A stretch of 6,507 bases of DNA from an uncultured Collinsella sp. (GCA_958407555.1 CATYJC010000098.1:1-6507), one strand, 5' to 3'; counted from the stretch's first letter, positions 1 through 6,380 are shown. Translations and numbers: made by a program. Notes: generated by a model not told the origin, from the sequence alone.

Positions 1-326
1 GCGTTGCCGTCGGCGACCGCGCCCTCGTCCGCAGGCACGCCCTCGTTGCCGCGCTCAAAAAACAGTTGAAGACCCAGGCAGACGCCGAGCAGCGGAGTTC
101 CGGCGGCGACGGCATCGAGCACCGCGTCCGCCTCGCCGCTCTGGCGCATAAAGGCGATCGCATCATAGAACGCGCCCACGCCCGGGATGACCAGGCCGTC
201 GGCGTTGCGGATCTGCTCCGGATCGTCCGACGTGCAGGCGGCGGCACCGGCGCGCGCAAGCCCGCGCACGACGCTCGACAAGTTGCCCTTGTGGTAGTCG
301 ACCACCACGATCTTCGGTTCGCCCAC
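1..326 (-). CDS. hisH: Imidazole glycerol phosphate synthase glutaminase subunit HisH (N-terminal 108 residues, runs off the window)
   Basis: HisH hydrolyses glutamine and passes ammonia to HisF, which makes imidazole glycerol phosphate and AICAR in histidine synthesis. The visible part reads as a class I glutamine amidotransferase. It has an N-terminal strand IVVVD followed by DYHKGN (residues 10-15, usually DYGMGN), PGVGAF (48-53), and the nucleophile elbow GVCLGLQLFFE (81-91) with catalytic Cys83. The His/Glu of the triad would lie beyond the left edge. The start is a GTG at 326: a GGGAGGG box (331-337) lies 4 nt upstream, the protein begins MGEPKIVVVD as expected, and the two ATGs at 346 and 349 are out of frame. 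It follows hisB after 79 nt, a gap largely filled by a perfect inverted repeat, so its expression may be partly uncoupled from the upstream genes. The family call is very secure; only the C-terminal half is missing. Confidence 0.96.
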   Translation of the reverse strand, partial: MGEPKIVVVDYHKGNLSSVVRGLARAGAAACTSDDPEQIRNADGLVIPGVGAFYDAIAFMRQSGEADAVLDAVAAGTPLLGVCLGLQLFFERGNEGVPADEGAVADGN

Positions 327-330
327 GCGA

Positions 331-337
331 CCCTCCC
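331..337 (-). promoter_or_regulatory. Ribosome binding site fixing the GTG start of hisH
   Basis: The minus strand reads GGGAGGG, then TCGC, then GTG. It is the only good Shine-Dalgarno match near the start of the HisH homology and it selects the GTG at 326 over the out-of-frame ATGs just upstream. Confidence 0.75.
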
Positions 338-351
338 TTTTCTCATCATCC

Positions 352-392
352 AAAACCACCACAAAGGGGACAGGCACCTTTGTGGTGGTTTT
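352..392. repeat. Perfect 16-bp inverted repeat (9-nt loop) between hisB and hisH
   Basis: The arms at 352-367 (AAAACCACCACAAAGG) and 377-392 (CCTTTGTGGTGGTTTT) are exact reverse complements, separated by GGACAGGCA (368-376). Each arm has A's on its 5' side and T's on its 3' side, so the transcript of either strand forms a stem ending in a U run, which resembles a bidirectional intrinsic terminator. Here it lies inside the his operon, in the 79-nt spacer, so it might attenuate or process the message between hisB and hisH. The core GGGGACAGGCACC resembles the core of dispersed REP-like palindromes that I recall from several bacterial groups, some of them linked to Y1 (RAYT-type) transposases. 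That link is from memory and cannot be tested in a single copy. The palindrome itself is certain; its role is not. Confidence 0.85.
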
Positions 393-405
393 ACCCTTGT
401 GACGG

Positions 406-993
406 TTACAGCGATCCCTTGGTGCTGGGGATGCCCTGCACGCGGGAATCGAGCTCGCAGGCATGGCGCATCGTGCGGCCCACGGCCTTAAAGGCGGCCT
501 CGATAATGTGATGCGAGTTGCCGCCCGCCAGCTCGCGCACGTGCAGCGTGAGCTTGGCGTCGCGCGCAAAGGCGTAGAAGAACTCGACGGCCAGCTCGGT
601 ATCGAAGCTGCCCACGCGCTCGGTCGGCACGGGCAGCTCGCAGTAGGCCTGCCCGCGGCCCGAAATATCAACAGCAGCCATCACGAGTGTCTCGTCCATG
701 GCGATCGCCGCATCGGCAAAGCGTGTAATGCCCGCCTTGTCGCCCAGCGCCTGGCAAAACGCCTCGCCCAGCACAATGCCCGTGTCCTCGACGGTATGAT
801 GCGCATCGACCTCCACGTCGCCCACCGCGTGCACCGTCAGATCGAACAGGCCATGGCGGCCAAAAGCGTTGAGCATGTGGTCGAAAAACGGCACACCGGT
901 CGAGATATCGCACACGCCGCTTCCATCCAGGTCGAGCTTTACGACAATGTCGGTCTCGCCCGTCTTGCGGGTCACCTCGGCATAGCGGTCCAT
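406..993 (-). CDS. hisB: Imidazoleglycerol-phosphate dehydratase HisB (monofunctional)
   Basis: The enzyme dehydrates imidazole glycerol phosphate to imidazole acetol phosphate, the substrate of HisC. The 195-residue protein is the normal size of the monofunctional enzyme, with no HisN-type phosphatase domain. Visible family signatures are FFDHML (36-41), the metal-binding DAHHTVED (63-70), MDE (99-101) and the second histidine cluster GNSHHIIEAAFKA (158-170); these His/Glu residues hold the two Mn ions of the active site. The C-terminus VQGIPSTKGSL is also typical. The ATG at 993 directly follows the hisC stop (TAGATG on the minus strand), and an AAGGAGGA box inside the hisC end (1001-1008) lies 7 nt upstream. 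Translation is therefore probably coupled to hisC. No residue looks abnormal. Confidence 0.98.
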   Translation of the reverse strand: MDRYAEVTRKTGETDIVVKLDLDGSGVCDISTGVPFFDHMLNAFGRHGLFDLTVHAVGDVEVDAHHTVEDTGIVLGEAFCQALGDKAGITRFADAAIAMDETLVMAAVDISGRGQAYCELPVPTERVGSFDTELAVEFFYAFARDAKLTLHVRELAGGNSHHIIEAAFKAVGRTMRHACELDSRVQGIPSTKGSL

Positions 994-2109
994 CTACATC
1001 TCCTCCTTCACCAGCGCGGCAAACGCAGCCAGCACCTCGTCGTTTTCCTGCGGGGTGCCCACGGTAATGCGCAGGCAGTCCGCAAGCCCCGGCGCGTAGC
1101 TAAAGTCGCGCACCAAAATCGAATACTCGTCGCGCAGACGCTCGCGCACGTGCGTGGCATGCGGCGTGCACACGAGCATAAAATTCGCCGCGCTCGGCCA
1201 CGCCTCCACGGGCAGACCCTCGGCAGCCATTGCGTGCAGGGCACACAGTTCGCGCTCGCGCTCGGATGCAACCTGTGCCACCACGGGCGCGTACGCATCG
1301 CGGGCACGCACGCAGGCAAGCGCGGCGGCCTGGCTCAGCACGTTGACCGAATAGATCTGGCGAATCGCCGCGAACACATCGATGACCTCGGGTGCCGCGA
1401 TCACATAGCCCAGACGCGTGCCGGCGGCGCCGAACGCCTTGGACAGCGTATGCAGAATCACCAGGTTGGGATGCTCGGCGATAAGCCCCTGCGCCGTGGT
1501 AGCCGCGCCAAACGAATCGTCCGCAAACTCAACGTAGGCCTCGTCGACCATGACCATGCCGGGGCACGCATCGCACAGGGCCGCGACAAAGTCGAGCGGC
1601 GCCACGTCACCCGTGGGATTGTTGGGCGAGGTCACGATCGCCAGATCGCACTCGGGAGCCGCTGCAAGCACCGCTGCCTGGTCGAGCTCAAAGGTCGCCG
1701 GGTCGCGCCATACGTCGCGCACCTCGGTCTGACAGAGCGATGCAAAGAACGCATACTCGCTAAAGCACGGCGGGCAGTTGAGCAGAGTCCTCTCTGCGCC
1801 GCCAAACGCCAGCAGGTAGTTATAGAGCAGCTCATCGCCGCCGTTTCCCACGCAAGTATTCTCACGTGCCACGCCATGCCAGGCAGCGAGCTCATCGCGC
1901 AGGTCGTTGGACATGGGATCGGGGTAGCGGTTGAGCGGCGTGGCAGCCAAGGCCGCGTCGATCGCCTCGCGCACGCCAGCGGGCACGGGATAGGTGTTCT
2001 CGTTGGCCGAAAGATTGATGCGCGTGGGCGTAAAGTTGGGATCATAGGGCTCGATACCGGCCAGGTAGGGCTGGACAAGCTCCTTCATGCGAGGCGTCAG
2101 CTCGGCCAT
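994..2109 (-). CDS. hisC: Histidinol-phosphate aminotransferase HisC
   Basis: This PLP enzyme transfers an amino group from glutamate to imidazole acetol phosphate, giving histidinol phosphate. The 371-residue fold-type I aminotransferase shows NLSANENTYPVP (32-43), RYPDP (61-65), GNGGDELL (88-95), SPNNPTG (161-167), DEAYVEF (189-195), the Schiff-base motif TLSKAFGAAGTRLGY (221-235) with Lys224, and LRITVG (346-351) whose Arg347 should bind the substrate carboxylate. I chose the ATG at 2109 over the in-frame ATG at 2139. The later one has AAGGAGG 6 nt upstream and starts one nt after the hisD stop; the earlier one would overlap hisD by about 29 nt and add an unconserved MAPRPARRPN. HisC sits tightly between hisD and hisB, so all three are almost surely one message. 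Class I/II aminotransferases can be broad, but the his context makes HisC very likely. Confidence 0.97.
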   Translation of the reverse strand: MAELTPRMKELVQPYLAGIEPYDPNFTPTRINLSANENTYPVPAGVREAIDAALAATPLNRYPDPMSNDLRDELAAWHGVARENTCVGNGGDELLYNYLLAFGGAERTLLNCPPCFSEYAFFASLCQTEVRDVWRDPATFELDQAAVLAAAPECDLAIVTSPNNPTGDVAPLDFVAALCDACPGMVMVDEAYVEFADDSFGAATTAQGLIAEHPNLVILHTLSKAFGAAGTRLGYVIAAPEVIDVFAAIRQIYSVNVLSQAAALACVRARDAYAPVVAQVASERERELCALHAMAAEGLPVEAWPSAANFMLVCTPHATHVRERLRDEYSILVRDFSYAPGLADCLRITVGTPQENDEVLAAFAALVKEEM

Positions 2110-2110
2110 A

Positions 2111-3547
2111 TTAGGCCTCCTTGCCGGTCGGGGCGCCATCCGCGCCCGCAGCCGCCGTCAGGTCCACGCCCTCGGAGACCGTCGCGGTCGCATCGCCCGG
2201 CCAGGCAACCTTGGTCAGGTCGGCCGCGGCCAGCGACGCGGCACTTACGGCATCCTCGCCCTGCTCCAGCACGCGGCGGCGCAGTGCGGCCGAAAGTGCG
2301 TGCGCCCATAGACCCTCGGCCTCGGCCAGACGCTGCGTAGCAGGAGCGTCGGAGAGCAGACCTTCGGGCGTATAGCAAATGACGCTCGAGCGCTTAACGA
2401 ACTCTTCGACCGAAAGCGGGTTGGAGAACATGGCCGTGCCGCCGGTCGGCAGCGTGTGGTTGGGACCGGCGACGTAATCGCCGAGCGGCTCGGAGCTCCA
2501 GGCACCCACAAAGATGGCACCGGCGTTGCGAATGCCGCCGAGCAGGCCCATCGCGTCCTTGCAGTGCAGCTCAAGGTGCTCAGGCGCCACGGTGTTCACG
2601 GCCTCGACGGCGGCAGCCATGTCGGCGGCGACCACGATGGTGCCCTCGTTATCGAGCGAGGCGCGCGTGATCTCGGCGCGCGGGGACTGCGCCACCAGAA
2701 TGTCGATACCCGCCTCGACCTCGTGCGCAAACTGCTCGTCGCAGGTCACCAGATAGCAGGCTGCCAGCGGATCGTGCTCGGCCTGAGCCATCAGGTCGGC
2801 CGCGACCACCATAGGCTTGGCCGTGGCATCGGCCAGCACGCAGACCTCGGAGGGACCGGCGACCATGTCGATACCCACGTCACCCGAGACAATCTGCTTG
2901 GCAGCGGCAACAAAAGCGTTGCCCGGACCGGTGATTTTATCGACGCGCGGAATGGTCTCGGTACCGTACGCCAGCGCGGCCACGGCCTGAGCGCCGCCCA
3001 CCATATAGATCTCATCCACGCCGCCGAGCTTGGCTGCCGCGAGCGTGTAGGGGCTGATCAGGCCATCCTTTTGCGGCGGGGTCACCATGACCACGCGCTT
3101 GACGCCGGCGACCTTGGCGGGAATGGCATTCATGAGCACGGTGGAGGGATACTGCGCGCGACCGCCCGGCACGTAGATGCCGGCCGCCGCGAGCGGGGTC
3201 ACCTTAACGCCGAGCATCGTGCCGTCCGGGCGCGTGGTAAACCAGCTCTGCTCGACCTCGCGCTGGTGGAACTCGCGAATCTGGCGTGCAGCCTTTTCGA
3301 GCGCCGCGACAAAAGCCGGGTCGAGGCCTTCGAGCGCGGCATCGATCTGCTCTTGCGGCAGACGGAAGCTCTGCAGTTCAACGCCGTCAAAACGCTGACA
3401 GTAATCGCGCACCGCGGCATCGCCGTTGGCACGCACGTTGGCCACGATATCGCGGGCGGCGTCAACAATTTTTTGCGGTAGCACGCCCTTGCGGTTGAGC
3501 CGATTGGTAACGAGACGCTCGCCGGGAGCAAGTTTGATGGTCTTCAT
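2111..3547 (-). CDS. hisD: Histidinol dehydrogenase HisD, with a C-terminal extension
   Basis: HisD carries out the last two steps, oxidising L-histidinol to L-histidine with two NAD+ and a Zn ion. Signatures in the 478-residue protein are YVPGGRAQYPSTVLM (125-139), GGAQAVAALAYGT (184-196), ITGPGNAFVAAAK (205-217), DMVAGPSEV (227-235), QAEHDP (255-260), the catalytic APEHLE (321-326; Glu323 and His324), GDYVAGPNHTLPTGG (356-370) and EGLWAH (411-416). The expected Zn ligands Gln255, His258, Asp357 and His416 are all present. About 50 residues follow the normal family end; this tail is rich in Ala, Gly, Thr and Asp and ends GADGAPTGKEA. The ATG at 3547 has a modest AGGGG box 8 nt upstream (3556-3560), weaker than the sites ahead of hisC and hisB. 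It lies 105 nt after hisZG and one nt before hisC. Confidence 0.98.
   Translation of the reverse strand: MKTIKLAPGERLVTNRLNRKGVLPQKIVDAARDIVANVRANGDAAVRDYCQRFDGVELQSFRLPQEQIDAALEGLDPAFVAALEKAARQIREFHQREVEQSWFTTRPDGTMLGVKVTPLAAAGIYVPGGRAQYPSTVLMNAIPAKVAGVKRVVMVTPPQKDGLISPYTLAAAKLGGVDEIYMVGGAQAVAALAYGTETIPRVDKITGPGNAFVAAAKQIVSGDVGIDMVAGPSEVCVLADATAKPMVVAADLMAQAEHDPLAACYLVTCDEQFAHEVEAGIDILVAQSPRAEITRASLDNEGTIVVAADMAAAVEAVNTVAPEHLELHCKDAMGLLGGIRNAGAIFVGAWSSEPLGDYVAGPNHTLPTGGTAMFSNPLSVEEFVKRSSVICYTPEGLLSDAPATQRLAEAEGLWAHALSAALRRRVLEQGEDAVSAASLAAADLTKVAWPGDATATVSEGVDLTAAAGADGAPTGKEA
2116..2122 (-). promoter_or_regulatory. Ribosome binding site deciding the hisC start
   Basis: The minus strand carries AAGGAGG 6 nt ahead of the ATG at 2109, inside the last codons of hisD. 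This favours the short HisC N-terminus (MAELTPRMKEL) and implies translational coupling with hisD. Confidence 0.85.
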
Positions 3548-3652
3548 ATCGGTATCCCCTATCGGTCGAGATTGTGTTCGAAAAACGAGAGGCCGGGCGG
3601 CGGCGCCAATTGGCCCGCAGCCCGTACGTTGGGGCGCCCGTGCGCGCTCGCG
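3548..3652. other. 105-nt spacer between hisZG and hisD, no clear element
   Basis: This GC-rich stretch has a few short self-complementary runs, such as GGGCGCCC and GCGCGCTCGCGC on the plus strand, and on the minus strand a TTTTT run that has no clean GC stem directly before it. I find no convincing terminator, promoter or small gene. It does hold the weak AGGGG ribosome binding site of hisD. It is far longer than the 0-1 nt joints among hisD, hisC and hisB, so an RNA processing site or a weak internal promoter is possible but not shown. Confidence 0.4.
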
Positions 3653-5368
3653 CTATTGTGCCGAGCCCGCGACGGGCTCAAAATGCTTGTCCTTCACGGC
3701 CGCCACCAAGCGATCTGCCAGATTGCGCACGCGCGGATCCAAGCGAGCGGCACCCGGGTTGACAAAGAAGCGGGCCGTGCAGTCCATAATGCGGCCGGTG
3801 ATGACCAGGTCGTTGTCGCGCAGGGTGGCACCCGTGGCGGTAATGTCCACGATGCGATCGGTCATGCCGACAATGGGGCCCAGCTCGATGTTGCCGTGCA
3901 GCGAGACGATATCGGCGTTCACGCCGCGCTCGGCATACCAGGCACTCGCGATGCGCGGGTACTTGGTTGCCACGCGAAGCGAACCGCGGCGGGCATAGTT
4001 TCGCTCGGCCTGCCCGGCGCGCCATGCGGGCTCCGCCTCGATAAAGGTGCACAGGCCATAGCCCAGGTCGACCAGCTGCAGCAAGTTGAGGTCGGCCTCG
4101 ATGAGCGAGTCCCAGCCGCAGATGCCACAGTCGGCACCGCCGCAGCCCACAAAGGCAGGCGCATCGCTGGGGCGCACGATGACAAACTCGATATCGCCGA
4201 CCGTGCCCTCGCCAGCACGCGTGTCGCGACCGCGCACAATCAGGTGACGGCCGGGATCACGCAGCTCAGAGACGTCCAGGCCCGCGGCCTCGAGCACGTC
4301 GAGCGTGTCAGCCTTAAGCGAGCCCTTGGGCACGGCGATGCGCAGCGGACCCTCGGCACCACGGCCCGCGGCGTGATCGCCATCGGAAGCGGCGTCCTCG
4401 GCCGAGGTACGCGCGGCCTCCAGGCGCTCGAGCGAAAAGGCAAAGCCCGCCGCCGGCACCTCGATGCCGCCGCCGAACGCGCCGGTAAAGATGGAGTCAT
4501 AGCGACCGCCCGAGCCCACCGGATCGGGCAAGCCGCCGGCATAGGCCTTAAAGACCAAGCCCGTGTAGTAATCAAAAGAGTTCATGATGGAGAAGTCGAA
4601 CGACAGCACCTGAGCGTCCTCGGGAGCCAGGCCCTCGACCAGGGCACGCAGTTCACGCGTCAGCGGCGCGGCGATACCGGCAGCCTCCAGCAGCGCGTCC
4701 ACGCGGTCGAGCACCTCGGCTCCGCCGTGCAAGCGCGGCAGCTCGCTAATGGCGGCCTTGACGGCATCGGACTCGGCGCTTGCCGCCACGCGGGCATCGA
4801 GGCCCACAAAGTCGTTGGCGTGCACGCAGCGCAGGGCCTCGGCCGCCAGCTCGCGATCCTCGCACGCCGCGAGCAGCTCCTTAAACGGACGCACGCTACC
4901 TGCGATAATGCGCGCATCGGGAAGTGTCAGCTCGCGCACGGCCTCCGCCACCAGCGAAACAATCTCGACATCGCCCGCGGTATCGCCCGCGCCGATAAGC
5001 TCAAAGCCCAGCTGCGTAAACTGACGCGAGCCGCCGGCATTGCGCTGACACTCGCGAACCACCGGCGCCTCGTAGCGCAGGCGCAGTGGCAGGTCGGCCG
5101 CGCGCATGCGGGTCGAAACCAGGCGCACGATCGGCAGCGTGTTGTCGGGACGGACCACCAGCAGGCGTCCGTCGTCGTCAAAGAGCTTAAACGGCGTGTC
5201 CGCGATGCGGCCGCCTTCCTCGAGCGAACCCTTGTCCTCGAGCAGCGGCGTCTCGACCGGCAGATAATGATGCTCCCTAAAGCAGCCCTTCACCGTCAGC
5301 GCAATCTCCTCGCGCGCCTGAGCCTCCTCGGGCAATATGTCCCGGAATCCCCACGGTGTGGCCGTCAT
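3653..5368 (-). CDS. hisZG: HisZ-HisG fusion: ATP phosphoribosyltransferase regulatory and catalytic subunits in one chain
   Basis: This should catalyse the committed step, ATP + PRPP to phosphoribosyl-ATP. Residues 1 to about 320 are HisZ, a histidyl-tRNA-synthetase paralogue: WGFRDILP (6-13), VVRPDNTLPIVR (71-82), LRLRYEAPVVRE (95-106), RQFTQLGFELIG (115-126), FDYYTG (265-270) and GSGGRYD (285-291). No anticodon-binding domain follows, and the arginine that precedes the DYY motif in true synthetases (RGLDYY in E. coli) is Asn263 here, so it is not a tRNA synthetase. A linker of about 20 residues rich in Ala, Asp and Gly (about 322-340) leads to a short-form HisG (342-571): LRIAVPKGSL, RPSDAPAFV (399-407), VDLGYGLC (433-440), RVATKYP (465-471), GNIELGPIVG (492-501) and the PRPP-loop region DITATGATLRDNDL (508-521). 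HisZ and short HisG are normally separate chains that assemble as a hetero-octamer. The reading frame is unbroken across the join. The ATG at 5368 has GAGGAGG (5377-5383) 8 nt upstream. It is the first gene of the operon. Confidence 0.95.
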   Translation of the reverse strand: MTATPWGFRDILPEEAQAREEIALTVKGCFREHHYLPVETPLLEDKGSLEEGGRIADTPFKLFDDDGRLLVVRPDNTLPIVRLVSTRMRAADLPLRLRYEAPVVRECQRNAGGSRQFTQLGFELIGAGDTAGDVEIVSLVAEAVRELTLPDARIIAGSVRPFKELLAACEDRELAAEALRCVHANDFVGLDARVAASAESDAVKAAISELPRLHGGAEVLDRVDALLEAAGIAAPLTRELRALVEGLAPEDAQVLSFDFSIMNSFDYYTGLVFKAYAGGLPDPVGSGGRYDSIFTGAFGGGIEVPAAGFAFSLERLEAARTSAEDAASDGDHAAGRGAEGPLRIAVPKGSLKADTLDVLEAAGLDVSELRDPGRHLIVRGRDTRAGEGTVGDIEFVIVRPSDAPAFVGCGGADCGICGWDSLIEADLNLLQLVDLGYGLCTFIEAEPAWRAGQAERNYARRGSLRVATKYPRIASAWYAERGVNADIVSLHGNIELGPIVGMTDRIVDITATGATLRDNDLVITGRIMDCTARFFVNPGAARLDPRVRNLADRLVAAVKDKHFEPVAGSAQ

Positions 5369-5403
5369 CTGGTGAGCCTCCTCATGCTGCGTTTCATATA
5401 GAA

Positions 5404-5435
5404 CAGAAGACCAGCATAGCTCCGCCGGTCTTCTG
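5404..5435 (-). promoter_or_regulatory. Leader hairpin upstream of hisZG (9-bp perfect stem)
   Basis: The arms CAGAAGACC (5404-5412) and GGTCTTCTG (5427-5435) are perfectly complementary around a 14-nt loop. On the minus strand the stem is followed by TTCTATAT and, about 20 nt later, the hisZG ribosome binding site. It could be a weak attenuator, a protein-binding structure or a 5' stabilising stem; the U run is interrupted, so a strong terminator is unlikely. A 7-codon frame (MLVFCSI) starts in its loop but holds no His codon, so it is not a classical his leader peptide. Confidence 0.5.
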
Positions 5436-5436
5436 G

Positions 5437-5458
5437 GTACTTTAGCATACTAGAGTAC
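5437..5458. promoter_or_regulatory. Operator-like 22-bp palindrome ahead of the his operon
   Basis: GTACTTTAG, then CATA, then CTAGAGTAC: the 9-bp arms match at 8 of 9 positions. The outer GTACT/AGTAC and the inner ACTAG recall the E. coli TrpR operator (GTACTAGTTAACTAGTAC), although the half-sites sit 4 bp further apart. TrpR-family regulators of the YerC/HisR type are known to control histidine genes in Gram-positive bacteria, so a site for such a protein is an attractive inference. It lies 69 nt upstream of the hisZG ATG and 1 nt from the leader hairpin. It also contains TATGCT (minus strand, 5444-5449), a possible alternative -10 hexamer. Confidence 0.5.
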
Positions 5459-5504
5459 TTGCGGGGAGAATCGTCCTCTTCGGCTCACGCCGTATTCATT
5501 TGGA

Positions 5505-5532
5505 AACATAGGAGCGGATTGTCGCAACCCAA
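5505..5532 (-). promoter_or_regulatory. Putative his operon promoter (TTGGGT-16-TATGTT)
   Basis: On the minus strand TTGGGT (5527-5532) is followed after 16 nt by TATGTT (5505-5510), just downstream of the isomerase stop codon. The match to the sigma-70 consensus is only moderate. What raises it above chance is a second copy of the same arrangement upstream of the isomerase gene, including an identical TCCGCTCCTAT block at the same spacing. Transcription would start near 5498 and give a leader of about 130 nt that contains the palindrome and the hairpin. Confidence 0.4.
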
Positions 5533-5538
5533 CCCCAC

Positions 5539-6375
5539 CTAGACGCCAATCGCACGACGATACTCTGCCATTACCTGCGCATCGGCAGCTGCGGGGTCGG
5601 CAAAATAGCGCCAGTCATAGGTCTCGGCCGAAACAACTCCGCGATAGCCGCGCGCCACCAGCCTATCCAGGTCGGCGCGCATATCGCGGTCGCCGTCACC
5701 CCAGGCAAGATGCGTCGTGCCATCTGCCGCAACATCGACAAAATGCACGTGGGCGACATCATCGCCAAGCAGATCGAAATAATCGTCGATGGTATCCCCC
5801 GCCACCGCCATAGCGCCCAAATCAAGACACGCCTTAAGTGCCGGATGATCAACTGCCTCGATCATGCGCTTCGTATCGGCCGCCGAGTTCACGATCATCG
5901 ACTCAACCGGCTGCAGGGCCTCGAGCACCAGTCGCACGCCGCACTCTCCCGCATGCTCGGCAATCGCACGCAGCATCGAGGCGCTGCGACCCCACGCGTC
6001 CTCGATCGGCTCGTTCAAAAATGCCCAGCCGCTCGAGACCATGACCTGCTCGGCTCCAAGTTCCGCCGCGATATCTACAACGTTCTTAAAGTACGCGAGC
6101 GTGCGGGCACGCGCCTCATTCCCGCGCGCCGCGATATTCCACGGCTTGGGGTTGTTCTGTTCGGGACAAAGCCCCACAATCCGAACCCCATACCGCTGCG
6201 ACAGCTCCCGCACCTGCTCGAGCGAATCGTATCCATGGCAATCGACATACAGATGCATCGCCCCGGTCCAGAGCTCGCAACACGTGTAGCCCGAGGCCGC
6301 TGCCGAAGAAAAGAATTCCTCAAGGTCAAAATAACGATGGCTGATATTCATGACGGCAAGCAGGGGGTAGCTCAT
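5539..6375 (-). CDS. Sugar phosphate isomerase/epimerase-like TIM-barrel enzyme (xylose isomerase-like / AP endonuclease family 2 fold)
   Basis: The 278-residue protein belongs to the metal-dependent barrel superfamily that includes IolE, hydroxypyruvate isomerase, ketose 3-epimerases and endonuclease IV. The expected metal ligands appear in order at strand ends: Glu152 (LVLEALQP), Asp185 (ACLDLGAM), His211 (HVHFVD) and Glu251 (SAETYDW). Other strand motifs are RIVGLCPEQ (65-73) and VMVSSGW (111-117). There is no signal peptide, so it should act in the cytosol on a small sugar or polyol; the substrate cannot be read from the sequence. The start at 6375 (MSYPLLAVMN) has GGAGAG 5 nt upstream. 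A longer frame from a TTG at 6435 would overlap the promoter-like block and add an unconserved MCNWAPLLYG, so I reject it. It is codirectional with the his operon, but the 170-nt regulatory gap suggests separate control. No link to histidine synthesis is evident. Confidence 0.85.
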   Translation of the reverse strand: MSYPLLAVMNISHRYFDLEEFFSSAAASGYTCCELWTGAMHLYVDCHGYDSLEQVRELSQRYGVRIVGLCPEQNNPKPWNIAARGNEARARTLAYFKNVVDIAAELGAEQVMVSSGWAFLNEPIEDAWGRSASMLRAIAEHAGECGVRLVLEALQPVESMIVNSAADTKRMIEAVDHPALKACLDLGAMAVAGDTIDDYFDLLGDDVAHVHFVDVAADGTTHLAWGDGDRDMRADLDRLVARGYRGVVSAETYDWRYFADPAAADAQVMAEYRRAIGV

Positions 6376-6380
6376 AATTA

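Noticed and set aside
352..392. CRISPR repeat or insertion sequence end
   Set aside because: Only one copy is present, with no spacers, no target duplication and no transposase in the window; a lone palindrome is all that can be stated.
66..491. Plus-strand frame of 141 codons across hisH, the repeat and the hisB end
   Set aside because: It overlaps two well-identified genes on the other strand and crosses the inverted repeat; no ribosome binding site or recognisable domain.
463..2340. Long plus-strand open frame of 625 codons
   Set aside because: It lies antisense to hisB, hisC and part of hisD. Its translation is low-complexity His/Arg/Ala-rich without domain motifs, a common artefact opposite GC-rich genes.
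3653..5368. Histidyl-tRNA synthetase gene
   Set aside because: The N-terminal half resembles HisS, but it lacks the anticodon-binding domain and the catalytic arginine before DYY, and it is fused to HisG in a his operon, so HisZ is the right call.
3572..5401. Plus-strand open frame of 609 codons, and a similar one at 2456-3481
   Set aside because: They mirror hisZG and hisD on the opposite strand and show no family motifs; the minus-strand proteins have complete catalytic signatures.
5482..5493. Intrinsic terminator after the isomerase gene (CGGC-GTGA-GCCG stem)
   Set aside because: The stem is only 4 bp and is followed on the minus strand by AAGAGG, not a U run.
5384..5538. T-box or histidine attenuator leader peptide
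   Set aside because: There is no T-box antiterminator sequence (GGGTGGNACCGCG type). The two short leader frames on the minus strand (MLVFCSI and a 19-codon frame starting at the ATG near 5508) contain no His codons.
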